Part shown: positions 1-38,787 of the stretch, piece after piece
How the letters are laid out: the number at the start of each line of letters is the position of its first letter
Numbering within the stretch: position 1 is the first letter of the stretch
DNA from: Membranipora membranacea
Taxonomy: Eukaryota; Bryozoa; Gymnolaemata; Cheilostomatida; Membraniporidae
DNA length: 55,733 bases
Assembly (NCBI GenBank): GCA_914767715.1
Contig: OU612071.1
Location: forward strand, 20,830,948 to 20,886,680
Direction of reading: 5' to 3'
Position numbers and translations under genes: made by a program
Notes under the pieces: model-generated
What the model was told of the DNA's origin: nothing
Databases searched by the model: none
Seen by the model: the letters and a program-made list of their open reading frames with translations, nothing else

Positions 1-574
1 TGCAGGAAGAGTCATTGAGGCTACTAAAGGAAGCAGGTCTGCCAAATTCAGTACAAAGACAGCGGATAAGATCATCTCTCTCATCAAACATTAGCCTGCT
101 TCTGTATACTAAACTACTCAAATGGCAGGCTGGTACATTGAACTACTGCCTCCCTAGTAATCTACGCGCTGATCATAAAACTGATTATTCTCCCCTCTGG
201 AAAGTTGGATGAGATCTGGGAATTTCAGTTACACTATACTGCATGTGAGATTTGATTTGATATTCCCTAGAAGAATAAATATTTGCAGCCGGGAAAGTTG
301 TCCAATTTTTCACAAGCTTGAAATGCAGAACTCTAGAGCTAGCTAACATTTAATACTTCGGATCAGCTTAATCAATAGCTAGTGAAAATTTGTGCTAGCT
401 ATCTTTAAGACCCCTGCAATCTAGCTAAATTAAACTCTAGCTGATATTTACTCCTCTATGGTACAATACATTCTTGTATAACACAACCGGCCTTTTAAAC
501 TTGTTGGCAACTTAAGTTTTGATTGTTAATAACTAGACAGAAAGCCAGACTGACAAATAGACAGCTGATTTTTT

Positions 575-1274
575 TCAATTGAAAGACACAAAACTGAACA
601 ACAAACTCTTGTATATGCTGACGCACAACTGTGAATTCGCTGCCAATCTAAGGACGGCCTACTGTATACTGAGAACAGCAATGTTTGATTTGTGACAATA
701 GTAAATAGTGTGAAACTGTTTGTTTTGGAAGGATTTATAGTATTTGACAAGCCAGATAATGCCTGGGATTACACAATAATATACTTTTATAATATTGATA
801 GGAAGTCTTATAGCATTAAGTCTCTGCAGTGTGTATAACACACAGTCCGCATCTTCTATGAGCTGCCAAAATGATTTCAATTTCTTTTTAAATATACTTC
901 AGACACCTCAATTTCAAGTTTTCTCATCGTTTGATTGAGGCTTTAAATATTTCATAATCAGTAATGGTAAGGAAGCGCAATGCTCACCTTGATTGCTGAT
1001 ACACATAATAAGTAGCTAAACACAAGAGGATTATTCTGATAGAACCTTCCCATAGATACCCTTACGACATAAAATCTACAAACTAAGCATATGCTGTTTT
1101 TTCACATACCTGCGGCTCGTGATGAAGCGGTGGAGGTAGTCCGCTGACGCTGTGTTGGTGTGGATGTGTCCCGTGCTGACTCGTCAGCGAAGTGTTATTA
1201 GATGGAAAAACCGCTGATGAGCTGCAAACCATGCTTAAACTGTCAACTAATGCAGGCTCGGAAAATTCGACCAT
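575..1274 (-). CDS. Tentative three-exon small gene, unknown function
   Basis: This is a candidate minus-strand gene joined from exons 1274-1110, 862-785 and 658-575. All three junctions are phase 0. The first ends at CAG|GTATGT, the second exon follows TTTGGCAG and ends AAA|GTATAT, and the third follows ATACAGTAG and ends at TGA. The product would be 108 aa. It has a Ser/Pro/His-rich N-terminal half, then a Leu-rich helical-looking half (residues about 56-108). The second half loosely recalls the Leu-rich TFIIS N-terminal (LW) fold, but I cannot assign it. The first exon has a good Met and a strong donor. The other two acceptors have weak pyrimidine tracts. The pieces could instead be chance open frames, or the gene could continue left of the window. 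Confidence 0.35.
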
Positions 1275-3131
1275 GTTTGATTGTTTGATTCTATGTCAAT
1301 ATATATTTTCTGTCGTTTATAAGTTGTTGTTTTTTAATAATTCTGTTGCGTACTACACTGTAGGTATTGGTTTTGTCTCGATGATGAAGCTATGTGAGGT
1401 GTAAATGCTTGCGTTGTGAGATGAGGTAGACTGAATGAGTCGTCGGCTGGTTCAGATAGAATGAGTAATTTGATGTAATGCTGGCAGAAAGCACTTAGAA
1501 AGCTGACTGTTAAGTAAAACAAAGCTGCTCCCAGTTAGGTATAAGTCAGGTGGCGGACACGAAAAGCTGTTATATAGTAAAAGCATACAACAAGCCCCAC
1601 AGCAAGCCAGCTACGCTAGTGCACTTTCTCTATTGTACCTGACAGCAACCACACTAAATCTCAACATGTGCTTGCAAGGTGCCCTTTCAACTATTATTAT
1701 TTTTGGTAGGTGGTGCAGCAGTCATAAAATTTTAGACAGGTACCTCAAGGCGGAGCCTATGCGCTGATCCCGTTGTTTGATTGGCTAATTTGGCAGCTAG
1801 GAGTGTGCCACACATTATCGTTTGCGATGATTCCTTTGTTTTCTTTGACAGATTGCTGCTTGCTGCCCGCTAGTATAATAAATAAAGCTAAAGTCAGCAA
1901 TCCATTATACACTATAATAGCCTATCCCTTATATACAATCATTCATTGCTCTTTCATTAGCGGCAGCAATGATCGGTGCATGTTTACTTTACAATGTAAC
2001 TAAGATTTAGGGCTAGGTGTATCATTCAATAGGTATAAACAAAAGGGTAATAATGCCATTATCTTAAATACTACAACAGAAAAGGAAAATGCTGCCGCTA
2101 TGTTTAGTGCCGGAACAAAGGCCATCAACAGCGGTGATGATATTAGTAGTAACAGTGATTTTAGTGAGAAAGCCATAAATGATGCGGTGGCTTACTGGCC
2201 ATTTAAATACACATTAGCTGGGATTCTTAACTCGTTTAGAGTGGCTTACCTGGTCATCATAAAAACATAGCTGTTTTTTAAGAGGGGCCTAAGTATTTCT
2301 ATTAACATGAAACGGGAGCATTGTACACATCCAAGGCAAAAAGTGAAAGCTGTTTCATTATTACTCAATATACATTCAGCGTTGCGTACCTGATCTTCAT
2401 AAACTCCCCAGCCAGGGCAACTGTTGTGTTTTATGAAAAATAACTCTGGCTGTTTGGGGGAGGGGGTCAAGACATTTCTATTTTGGGGTGGTGACAAGTA
2501 AGCACTGGTTTATTGTTCAACATCCGCTTCTGGCATATCATTAAGGTTAGGGATAGGGGAACCTTTTCTTTTACATTACCCCTCCGTGATCAGACAAGAG
2601 GGAACAGCGTTATTCTGTGTTCGTACTATTATGTGTTCTATTATAACTTAAGTTGAGATGTACCAACATATTCTTGGCACCCAGTTTGCAAAATAATAAT
2701 TCCCAACAACGCTTTCGTTAATAGACCTCGCTGACAGTCCAATTGAAATCATTTTATCGGTCAGTGATAATTCAGGAAAACATTTATTTGAGAAATAATA
2801 ATAATAAATAAATAAATAATAAACAGCCGACCATCCTCTCCCGAAAAATTAAAACTGACTCATTTTCTTAAAACTTACATACAGGAAAAATCTTCTTCTT
2901 AGTCTTTAACTTCAGCCAACTGTGATAACTGAAATATTGGGACAACAAAATGTGTAGTTTACCAGCAACTTTGGAATCCACTGGCAATAAATCTGTACAA
3001 AAACATCATTCAAATTAATCTTGGTTTTGTTGTAGCGGAATCTACATTTCATAGGTTGTACTGAGGTGGATTGCGGTTTTGATGGATATGATGACTCAGT
3101 CAGAGAGTTTTAATAGGTCATCGTCCATCTC
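1275..3131. other. Intergenic region with one possible exon-like open frame
   Basis: No confident gene is seen. A plus-strand frame from about 2000 to 2269 is open and has coding-like composition, with Met at 2099 and a TAG stop at 2267. It has no recognised domain and no convincing splice sites, so it is not called a gene. A minus-strand AATAAA at 2788-2783 lies about 345 nt past the CPTP stop codon and could be that gene's polyadenylation signal. Confidence 0.4.
2783..2788 (-). promoter_or_regulatory. Candidate polyadenylation signal for CPTP
   Basis: AATAAA reads on the minus strand about 345 nt downstream of the CPTP stop codon. The assignment rests only on the hexamer and its position. 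Confidence 0.35.
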
Positions 3132-6100
3132 TCAGGAAGCGGAGGCGCCAGCCTCACTTTGGTTATCAGTCGGAGTTTTAGGCTCATGACGTGCAACGCT
3201 CATATGCTGATCAAATAGGTTTTGTGTTGTCTCATATGCGAGTGTTGTGGCGTCGATTATCTCTCTGAACTGTTTCATGGCCTAAAGAGAAGAGGAAAAG
3301 AAGTTATATCTTCATCAATTTTGATGTTGGCGTTTTCTTAGCTGCTATTTTGAATTCATATGGTTACAGTCAAGCTGCAAGGTTAACTAGATGAGAAGTT
3401 TTTCTCAAGCCCTAGTTTGTTGCAGTTTGTTGCAGATTATAATCTGACTGATACATTTTAGAAAAGATTAATGTTTATTTTTAATTAATTGTTTAAACTG
3501 GACGGCGCATAATAAATCACTTATCCAATCTTGTAAGAGTTTTCTTCCCACTGAAAAGTGGATGACAACTCTGCAAAAATAAATCTGCAAACCTGCAGGA
3601 TAAGTTGTGGGGTTATTAGAGCCAAATTTCCTGAAGGGTGTAATCTCCATTACAGATAGCAGCAAACAATGAGACTTGAGTACCAAACCATTGGAGGTTA
3701 AATCTAGCTATTGTTTGATTGATCCCTAGGATAATCTCAATCTCAGAGTATAGTGAAGTTTCAGTTTCATACTATAAGAGTATTATAGCACGCCACTGTT
3801 ACCCTGATTAATAGTATGCCCCTGTTACTTTGATAATAATACGCCCCTGTTAATCTCACCATTTCCTCTGTGTAGTTAGGGCCGATCCTCGATATAAGAG
3901 TACTTCTGGAAGGTAACACGTGGAACGCTAGAGTGGCTGTTTTTCTGATCAGCCAGCTGTGGTTCTTAGATATGGAAGCTTTGTAAGCATCGTTTACTAT
4001 CTTCTGCATTTTAGAATTCGGCTGTTCCTAAGAATGAGGTGTTAAACAAAAATTATATGCCATGAAGTTTTAAAAGAAAATTACAAGCGGAGACAAAAAA
4101 GTGATTATAATTGATTATAATCAACGAAGGAGGTAAAAATATTGAACTCGGATTCTATGTAAATTCATGCAGTCTAGTAACTAATTATGTCGGACTGGTA
4201 CATCCATCCTTTTTATCATGCCATGACAAGCTGGTTAGTTTTTCGGGTCTGATAGAAAACACTATAGATCATCTCCTCCAACCAAACCATAAACCAGAAA
4301 CCTTAAGACCAATTATTTGTTTAACCAGCCTCCACTGGAGCTTAGCAGTTATTGATTGCGTATCAATAATTTCAATAATTTTTTTTCAAAATCTTGTCTC
4401 TAACACAATATGATTTGGACAGGAAAATTGGGACAGCTGTCACTCTTGTCTCTGTTGTATATCTAGATGAATCATTTGCTAGTTGTCTTGTTCTATCTCT
4501 TTGTTTTTCATATAAGAATATAAGAATATCAATAATTTTAGCAATAAAAAGAAAAAATTAAGCATCAAAGATCTTACAGCGCAGTTGGTGAAGAAGAGAA
4601 CAAGAAAAGCGAGTGACTGATGTAACCTGAACATGATCCTTGTACCGTATCTTCTCCCGCTTTTAGTCTTAAGTAGCTCAATTCCTTCTGAGTTAACTAT
4701 ACCTTTCTCTAGCTGTGTAGAATAAAAAAAAACATGATTTGTTCTGTGGAGAGAATACAGAACTCTAACAGCATTCCCACAGTGCAACTCTAATGAGTTG
4801 TTTCTTGGGATTTTGAGATAACTGCATAGGGGTTTACTCATATACAGGCCCTATTTGAGCTGTCTGCTTTGATATAACCAAAATCATAAAATTAGTAATT
4901 ATATTATGTTTATAGGTGTAACAAATTCCTTTCATATGTGTTTTTAAAAAGAATAACATTCATACAATGTCGGGATGAAATTATACCACTTAATTACAAA
5001 ACCGGGCTGGCAGTGACAACGAAATACAACTAACCTCAAACGCTAAAAGGTCATCTAAAAATAGATAGTGTCTCTTATGCTCAGAAGCGAGTAATTCATC
5101 CATCCTAGAAATCTACAATTGAAAAGCAGCGCAACTATTTATGACTGATGTAACCAGTAGCACGGAGTCACTTCTTGTTAGAAACAGGGGCAATATTCAT
5201 ACATGGTTTTAGCTATAGACGTCAGCATATACTGGTTATTTTGAGCAAGTCTATGTTAACGGCAGTTTTGAAATAGCATAATTCAGTGAAATATATCTTT
5301 AAAATTTTCAAGTTATTTTTTTTTCTCAAAGCATTTGATTAAAACATTGCCGCTCTTAGCTTGTTTAATTTTCAGCATCGCCAAAATCTCATAAGATAAC
5401 AGGGGCAATATGGTGTATGGTCAGTCGGAGGATAGACAGTGATCGCTTTTGACACATCCGTACCTTGGCCTCGATATCTCTGCTGGCGAAGGCGAGTAGA
5501 TTCCCAAGAGCACACAGAAACTTTACAATTTCCTTGAAGCCTTGAATATACAGCCGTATGTGAATTCTGTTATTAGGAGCAACGCAATCTACAAATAAAA
5601 CAATGATGGCTATGACCTTATTTTATTATTGGAGAAGAAATGAAGAATTTTGAGATTAGTCCAATCTAGGCTTCAAGAATATATTTGAATCCAAATCTAT
5701 TGTTGGAACTGAAAAGGCCAAGGCTATGTCTGCCGGGCGTGGTGGTAAGAGATTGGGGAGGGCGGTTGCTCAAAATAGGCAAAGCCTGATTATGTTGTCA
5801 AAATGGTACCATTGACTAATACTCATTACTCACCTCTGAAATATTCAGTCATTTTGTGGAGGTTGGGCGGCGCTCTAACTAGACTGCTGCGTCTGAAGAA
5901 GCTGGAGCGCTGAGGTCTCCAGGTTAAAAGGTCAGCGTTGTGATCACTGCGTGTGGAGGGTGAGGAGAGGGCGTGTGGGTGGTGCTGGGGTTGGCTTGAA
6001 GCTGTAAACAAGCATGTGGGCAATATAATCAAGCCGCTTGACTGTGGCACATTCAAAACATTTACCTTGGAATTTAATACGTTTCGGTAAGTCTCACGTA

Positions 6101-6659
6101 TATTTTCTCAATGACATAATCTATTTTGGAATCCCATATCATAACAGTTCTCATATGGAATGCTATTGTGCATTTGGTTCTTTTTTTGTCAAAAATAAAA
6201 CAAGAAGGTCATTAGACATAGATCGATTATTGAAGTTTGCTCCTCCTATGTTCTTGATCTAGATCTTGTTAATTACAAGCATGATCTCATTACCCTCCTG
6301 CAAGCTTTATATAATGGATGATATCACCACTTACCAGCGCCTGTAGACACATGATCTTGGTTAGACGATACGTTAGATCCTCTATGAAGAAGTCGTCTGC
6401 CCAGAGATCTCACTGAGTTACTCTTATGCTGTGGCATCGTATGTGACTTCGGCCTCGTTGAACTTTCTGACTCCATTACTTGACCTGATGATGTCGGAGT
6501 GATTGAAAATGCAGGCGGCAGCGGCTGCTGCTGCTGCTTGTCAGCGGTGGAATCATAGTTGAGAAAGTCAGCATCCGCCGAGTGGAATCCTCTGACCTGG
6601 TGAGTTGCTGGAGTACCGACGCTGTCATGTTGGTCCTTCACAGATGAGGAGGCCGCCAT
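3132..6659 (-). CDS. CPTP: Ceramide-1-phosphate transfer protein (GLTP superfamily), 7 exons
   Basis: The exons are 6659-6335, 6001-5834, 5588-5456, 5104-5035, 4712-4578, 4027-3860 and 3281-3132. Phases agree at every junction and the CDS totals 1149 nt (382 aa). Family knowledge: these cytosolic proteins move ceramide-1-phosphate between membranes. From about residue 175 onward the protein follows animal CPTP closely. The five head-group contacts known in human CPTP (D56, K60, R106, R110, H150) have counterparts at D202, K206 (in SRDIEAKV), R257, R261 (in TRIMFRLH) and H300 (in NHSWLIRK). The exon 3/4 join uses donor AT|GTGTCA rather than the stronger-looking GTACGG, because only that keeps the frame and restores the family motif (K-V-R-M-M). 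The N-terminal ~160 residues (Ser-rich, with a QQQQ run and an R/S-rich stretch) have no match in the 214-aa human protein. Confidence 0.9.
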
Positions 6660-8355
6660 GATCGCACAGACAAAGATTATCCGACCTCCACCACTATGTA
6701 TCTCTTATATATCCCTCCCTGATCCACCTCCTATAGACTTCTTGTATAGATAGATACTAGGTGCTAGTTGCTCTAGTCTTTAGCTGTGATGATTTGTGGG
6801 TCCTTCTTACCCTAGACAAAGCTTATTAATATGCCTTTTGATGAGCTGTACATGTCTCAAAACTCGCTGGTTTTTGAATTTCCACCTCTTGCTCCTATTG
6901 ATTCATAATGTGTAGATTACTGCTGCAATGACAATTTAAGGATTTACCTATATTAAGAAACTTCAGTCCAAGGTTTTACGTGCTGCACAATGTTTGATTG
7001 TTTGGTACACAGACATGAAATGACATGACACGCTGAAAACATGAAAGTGAGATGACTGTACAGTTTGCTGGATGCCCTTTCCTAAAAAATTGATCGTATT
7101 GAAATGAAGACAAAAATCCTCGGTTTAAAAACATCATGTTATAAAAATTACTGTCTCTTTGAAGTCCTCTGTGGTATGGGTCAAATTTAGCTTTACAAGA
7201 GTACGTTCTGATTATTTAAGTAACCTGGTAACCTTTTAATTCATTCATTTCAAACTATTGCTGCCAAATTTCCATTGCAATTATCTGTGAATCCAACACC
7301 AATTTGTTGTCAGACAGAATCGGCCCAGGTTTAGTTTAAGCGGGATAGCTTGTAGTTGCATTTCATTATCAACCACTTTCCCAACAAACTGATTGATAAT
7401 GAAATGCTACAACCAGCTATCCTGGCGCAGCAGCGTATGCGCTTAAACTACCTAAAGGTTACGTCTGAAGACAAATTTGACACATTTCATGTAAACCTTA
7501 TTTACCTTGTAATTGTAATCAATTCATAATGTTGCAGATCATGGCGGAAGGTAAGGAGAAGGGGGGTCATAAGTATAAAAGAATTAATGGGCTAATAAAT
7601 AGCCTATAAGATTAATACTTTTGGGGCAAAGCAGTGCTTGATTGATTTCATTTATCCAATGGTTTTGGAAAGAAGTTATATAAATCAAGCTACTGTTGAA
7701 ATAGTTGCCTCCAAATGTGTCCGCATTTTATGGTTTTGAACAACAAGGCATATTAGTAAAGCTTTGAAGCTCCCACTTGGTTCACTTTTATATGTAGCCT
7801 TATCTCAGCAGCCACATTTTTGTTTTGTTGGAGGTCGCAGAGATAAGATGGAAATCTAAACAAGAAAAAATTAGATTTATGCTTCACAGTATCCATCCAT
7901 ACCTAGCGCATCACTCTTCTCAGACATTGCTCCAGAGGTTTTTGACACATTCAGATGTAGCTTTTTGATTTTGAAGTAACCAGGGTTTTCTCCCTAATAG
8001 AGCTGTAAGAAAAATACACAAATTAAGAGTTACTCCCTCTTCGCAAACAAGTTAATAGCGATCGCGGGTAGCAATTAGCAATGTCTAGAATACTTGTTAG
8101 AAAACTCATCGTCTTTTCCAAAGTGCAACATTTCGAGTTAGCTGAGGTCAAACATCGACAGCTGCCATAACGGATAAGAAGTCAGACAGACATGGCTGAT
8201 TGATGCAAATATTTTTTAGGAAGTTGATATTTTGAATAGAACTAAGATTACTACTGCACTCAGGACTAGCAATCTCTTAAAGTAAACTCTCTACACACCT
8301 TCCATATATCTCTGGAATGTAATGAGCAGCTCTATGTTATTCTCCCATGTTCATA
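6660..8355. other. Divergent intergenic region between CPTP and ABL
   Basis: About 1.7 kb separates the CPTP start (minus) from the ABL start (plus), so it probably holds both promoters and untranslated leaders. A TATAAAA-like string lies near 7574, but nothing links it to a transcription start. A foldback element occupies 7328-7456. I see no further coding exon. Confidence 0.5.
7328..7456. mobile_element. MITE-like foldback element, copy A
   Basis: The left arm (GTTTAGTTTAAGCG, then GATAGCTTGTAGTTGCATT and TCATTATCAA) pairs imperfectly with the right arm, which reads in reverse complement TAGTTTAAGCG..., GGATAGCTGGTTGTAGC and ATTTCATTATCAA. The turn is short, near 7375-7390. Two diverged relatives lie in ABL introns at 17881-18014 and 26761-26888. 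No transposase is present, so it would be a non-autonomous element. Confidence 0.6.
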
Positions 8356-34087
<25,732 letters not shown>

Positions 34088-36282
34088 TGTCCGCCACCAC
34101 CACAACAACTCATTACATTCATCTGTTGGTAGAAGTTATAGTCTCTGCTTTGACTGGTGTAAGGTGCCTCAATGCCTTGCCAATCTACGGACTGTTAGCA
34201 GCAATGGTTCAGCAATTCTATGCTACATAAGCGAGCCTATTGGCAGCCGTGAGTCACTGGCTGCTGAGAGACAGGAAGTGCTCTTCATTTTCTGTATCAC
34301 CTATTTCTAGTTTATTTGATCTGATTGCTCAATGTTTTCTTGATTTTATACTCAGAACTTTGTATTTTCTGCAAACCGCAATTTTCAAAGTCGATTTTAT
34401 CCATGACTGGCGGGCTGACTAGGACTAAGTAGACAAACCCCAGTAAAAGTTTAATTGAAAACCTGAGGAGCTGTCCTCTCTGCATCATTCTGTGAACTAT
34501 GGGAAGATTCCGTCGTATGATGATCTGATGATTGTTTTTGTGCAATGACGCAAAAGAAAGGGAGATAACACCTAACTTTGCACAATATTACATCACTACT
34601 GAACAGCTGTCACCAAAATCTAATTCTATACAAAACGAGGGAGACAATTCTAACTTCTATTACTGTGGTTTTATACATATTTCCTTCTCTCCTTATCTAA
34701 CGACTCTTTTTCTAGTTATCCCGAGATCGGACTAGTGATGGGGGATTGCTTTCATCGTCATGTCAATATTTTATTATTAATGCTATTTGTTCTTTTTTTT
34801 GTACAAATGCGAATGTAGCAGACCAGGTATGACGTCATTTATTTTTGGATTATAGATATTTTTTCTCCTTTTTTTTTTGTAACCATTTGGACGCATATTT
34901 AGGACTCACTGTGGTCTTAATTGTCTCTCTACTTGACTCTACTCACCTGTGTAGATATCATTTAATGTTGTAATATATAGGCCATATACAGCAAGTGAAA
35001 TAATAGAGTGGAATAACGTGCCCCCCCCCCCTCCCCCTCTCTGATATACAGATGGAGCACCTGCTGCACTCCAATTTCCTCATTAATGTGTCTTGTGAGT
35101 TCCACACAGTAAGAGTAGTTAGTCTGCATTGAACGAAGTACTCAACGTCAACGAATCTTGGCTCACAAACCTAATCTTTGTAATATTCAGTTTTAAACTT
35201 ATAACAAAACTCCATACTGTTCAAAATCAGCTGTTTAGGCTGTCGATGGTACTTACTTTCCACTAGCTGCGTGTACACCTGGCAAATTGGATGGTAATCT
35301 GATCTTTGGCATGGTAGCTGGACTTTGTACAGCCTGTTCGGAGCAGGGCTTTAAATACTGGAGGCCCGCTGTATGTGCCGTAACACAACACACGCAGGTT
35401 AAAGAACCCTCTCTACATGGTGGAAATCCATGATAGGGGCTGGTATAAGGCTGCTATAAGTTATCGAGGCAACTACTGACACCAATTTATGATAAGGTAT
35501 TATTAGCAGTCATTAGGACTGTAAGCTGATTATGAGTGATGGACGGGATGAGATGGGAGGGCATGTCGCTATGATTGTAGTTGTAGTGTTCCATTTAGTT
35601 ATAACGGTGGACGACCGTTCTCGGCTCTTTACAACCCCTAAAGAGCCAAGAAACCCATACCCAAGTAGAAAGAATTAATCCATAAAATGTTAGGCCTCAT
35701 CGAGAATTAGCACTGTATCCAAAGAGTTTAGCTTTGACGCTCAGGGTTTTCTTGAATATGGCCTTCAATTTTAGCTTACGAAGTGTCAGGTATTCACTAC
35801 ATGATTATGAATCTGGGTCTCAGCTAGGTCAAGGTTCATTCAGCATAGAAGAAGGGTCGTCATGTGAGATTTCCTCAGCAGCAAAATTGCCTCAGATCTG
35901 CGATTAAGTCGGAAACGAACAGATACTATTGGTCTTGCACTGTCTGTGTTCGGAGTGGGTCTTTTATATAAATAATACATGACCAGTTGGAAGGGAAGAT
36001 TTTATCCAATAAACACAATGGTGATGAGACCGGACAGATGAGGAAACGCATCGTCACAATCTTGCTCACATCAAAATTGGTGATTTCAATTTCTGCAAAT
36101 GGTCAATATCGCAATGGGAACATTATTTTCCTGTCCAGGAGTAAATGCAAACTCATGCGCAAATCCAAACCCTTGGCCTAAGTATAATGCTTATCAGAAA
36201 ACGAACTCAAACAGTTATAGGTTTTGGATAACTCCGAATCTATACCTATCGTGTATACATTGATTATAAAGAGTACACTCCA
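34088..36282 (+). other. Intergenic region after ABL, probable 3'UTR
   Basis: The first kilobase probably contains the ABL 3'UTR, though no canonical AATAAA is seen close to the stop. It holds T-rich runs near 34790 and 34870, a C-rich run at 35021-35036 and a small 9-bp-arm hairpin at 35623-35647. The open frame at 35987-36181 has no sign of being a gene. Confidence 0.5.
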
Positions 36283-38787
36283 ATGGCTGAATTTGCTAAA
36301 GATGGCCGACTCACTCATCTCCCTGCACCACTACAGGTTATAGCGGAGAAGGCAATGAGTGGAGAGGTGCAGGATCGCTGTGATTACGAGAAAGTAGTAG
36401 AAGGTAAACAACTTAATAATATATCAATATGTATGAGTCAATGATATTTTGTATACGGTTGCATCCTAAAAAGAAATTTAGAAGTGAAAGAGTCTGACAA
36501 TCGCAAAGTTTTTTGGCAAGTGTTCCTATGCTGGTGGCACAATTTAAAAATTGTAAAATATTGAATGGACAAAGTGGCTTGGGTGGCATTACTCATGGAG
36601 CTGCTCCAAGTAGAAATTCAGCAGTTACGAACATAGCCCAAGTAACAAACCCAAAGCACAGCAGCAATCGAATTTATAAACTCAGGCTATGTTCTAAGGT
36701 TTGTTATTTTGTTTGTATTAATGTTATTGTAGATTTTAGAGCCTTAGATGCTAGACAACCAGGAGAATGTAAAAATATTTGACGCTTTTAAATATTGCCG
36801 CACAATTTTACTTATGGACATGATATTAGGTAGGTGTTTGTAGTCGATTTCTAAGCAAACATAACATCTTGATTCTAAGTAGAATGGATAAACATAATTT
36901 CTACATATGGTTCTATTTTCAGCTCTCTGTGACAACACTTTTGTATTCGTGTCTTGACTGAGCTACTTTTTTATCTCCTTCTATAATACTGCTGTGCAGT
37001 TCTTTTACATGTTACACATCCTTCATTGTATGCAATCTCACAAATATAGTATTGAGATTATTTAAATATAACTAGCTAAATCAATTCTATAATTGCATCA
37101 TAATATGTTTCTTTCTCAAAGCTCATGGAGACAATAAGAGGATGTTGAGGATCTATAACAAGATGGCTGAGACCACAGATAGACATGGTAGGAATATCCT
37201 ACACTTAGCTCTGATCTTCACTGAGTTTGACTTCTTTGACTTTTGTCTGGAGAATACAGACCCAGACCTGTTAGCTAAACTCATTTTATCTAAATACATG
37301 CCTCGAGGTCTGACTGTACTACACGAGGTAATAGAACACGGGTGAGTAAAGGCCATGAATAAATACTCTATTTTATGTTACAGACAGATTCAACGCTTGT
37401 AACAGGTTATAAGAAGCTGTGACAGTTTTATTTGGTCAGCGGAGACAGTTATTTCATATATGATAACGTAGACTGTAAAACTATTATTTGCTTACAGGAC
37501 TTAACATCACGGAGTGACTCATTTATTATTATTGGTGTTAGCCTGGTCAGTAGTCTGAGCCCCCCCAGACTTTGCCCCCGCCCGACGGCCCCCTAGCGAC
37601 CTTGTCAGGTGTGTCTAGCTAGTGCATTGTTGCGGCTTGAAGATGGCATCACTTGATCTGACCTCTCGCCATCCTTTCCAGTTCAGACTATTGTGTGGTG
37701 TATAGTGACCCTACATACTAAGTATTTTAACGTTACCGTTTTGTTAAATGACAGATTTGAGGCTGAAGATAAGGACGGACTTCTGGTGAAGGTTTTGAGT
37801 AAGGTCAGCGCGTCACAGCTAGGAGACTATCTACTTAACGATAAACCTGACCCATCATCTCGCATACAAGGCGGACATTTTCTTGGTGAGTTTAATGGAA
37901 TCCTTACTAGTTTTGCTTATGTTTCATTATTCATTGTGTTTTAAGGCAGCAGACTGAAAGACCCTCTCCACATATTCTGGCCGGTGGTTCTAGGGGGACA
38001 GTGGCCTTAAAACACTTAATTGGATAATCCATGTCAAAATCAGCTCCTCTGAGATTTCCATTTGCTAATTATATGCCTTGCTTGGGGAGGAGCTTACAAC
38101 ATCCCTCCTGGTGATGCTTCGGACTCGCCTCGGAATTTTGCCTTCCCTATATTTTTTTTCTAAACCACTGTCCTATTACATATCATATCATAACTCTCTT
38201 TTTTTCACATAATAGTCAGAGGATGGAGCATGTAACAGATTTGGTCTGGCTTGTACATATGTATTAATTTGGTTGGCATCCTTCAGTCAATAAAATTTGT
38301 TTTATTTTGTCTTCTATCATTCGCAAAAGTACAGATGTCAAGATATCAAAGGAAACAAAATTGTTCTGGATTTAGCTATATAATTGAGCGTTGTGGAGGT
38401 GAAACCTTTCTGTTTCTGCCATGTTTTAGCTTTAACTTCAGATGTGTAAAAAGTTTATTTTCTCCAAAAATAGTTTTCTTGATGGACTTCGGTAATATAT
38501 GGATAAAGATGGTACTGGACAAACTTCGTGATGAATCAGATGATGTGACTCTGTGTGAGAGAATCATCCTCAGGCCTGATTGTAACCTGCTAGAGATGAG
38601 CAAACTGGACGAGGAATTCGAGGATAAAAACCAGGACAATAACGAGGACAAAAACCAGGATAATAACGAGGGTGGAAACGAGGGCGATAAGGAGGACGAA
38701 AACGAGGGCGATAACGGGACCGAAGACATTAACAGTATAACTACAGAAGCTTTGTATAGGAGATATCTACCTCATAATAACCTGTGA
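36283..38787 (+). CDS. Ankyrin-like repeat protein, tandem paralogue 1
   Basis: The exons are 36283-36403, 36755-36829, 37122-37341, 37755-37885 and 38474-38787 (861 nt, 286 aa), with intron phases 1, 1, 2, 1. The function is not recognised. Residues from D-R-H-G-R-N-I-L-H-L-A-L and G-L-T-V-L-H-E-V-I-E-H-G resemble ankyrin helix pairs. The C-terminal exon has K-L-R-D-E-S-D...C-E-R-I-I-L-R-P-D, then an acidic D/E/N-rich repeat (about 38617-38727), ending Y-L-P-H-N-N-L. Intron phases and the 220-nt third exon are identical to the downstream paralogue. Exon 2 is uncertain: the stronger acceptor at 36732 gives a stop, so I used TAG at 36753-36754, which recovers the paralogue motif D-A-F-K-Y...L-L-M-D-M-I-L-G. 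The gene may be eroding. Confidence 0.7.
38617..38727 (+). repeat. Coding low-complexity acidic repeat
   Basis: Imperfect GAGGACAAAAACCAGGAYAATAAC and GAGGGCGATAA units encode D/E/N-rich sequence in the last exon of paralogue 1. Paralogue 2 lacks it, so it is a lineage-specific expansion. Confidence 0.8.

Noticed and set aside
38376-38729. 117-codon minus-strand Ser/Leu-rich frame
   Set aside because: It is the antisense of the acidic repeat in the last exon of paralogue 1.
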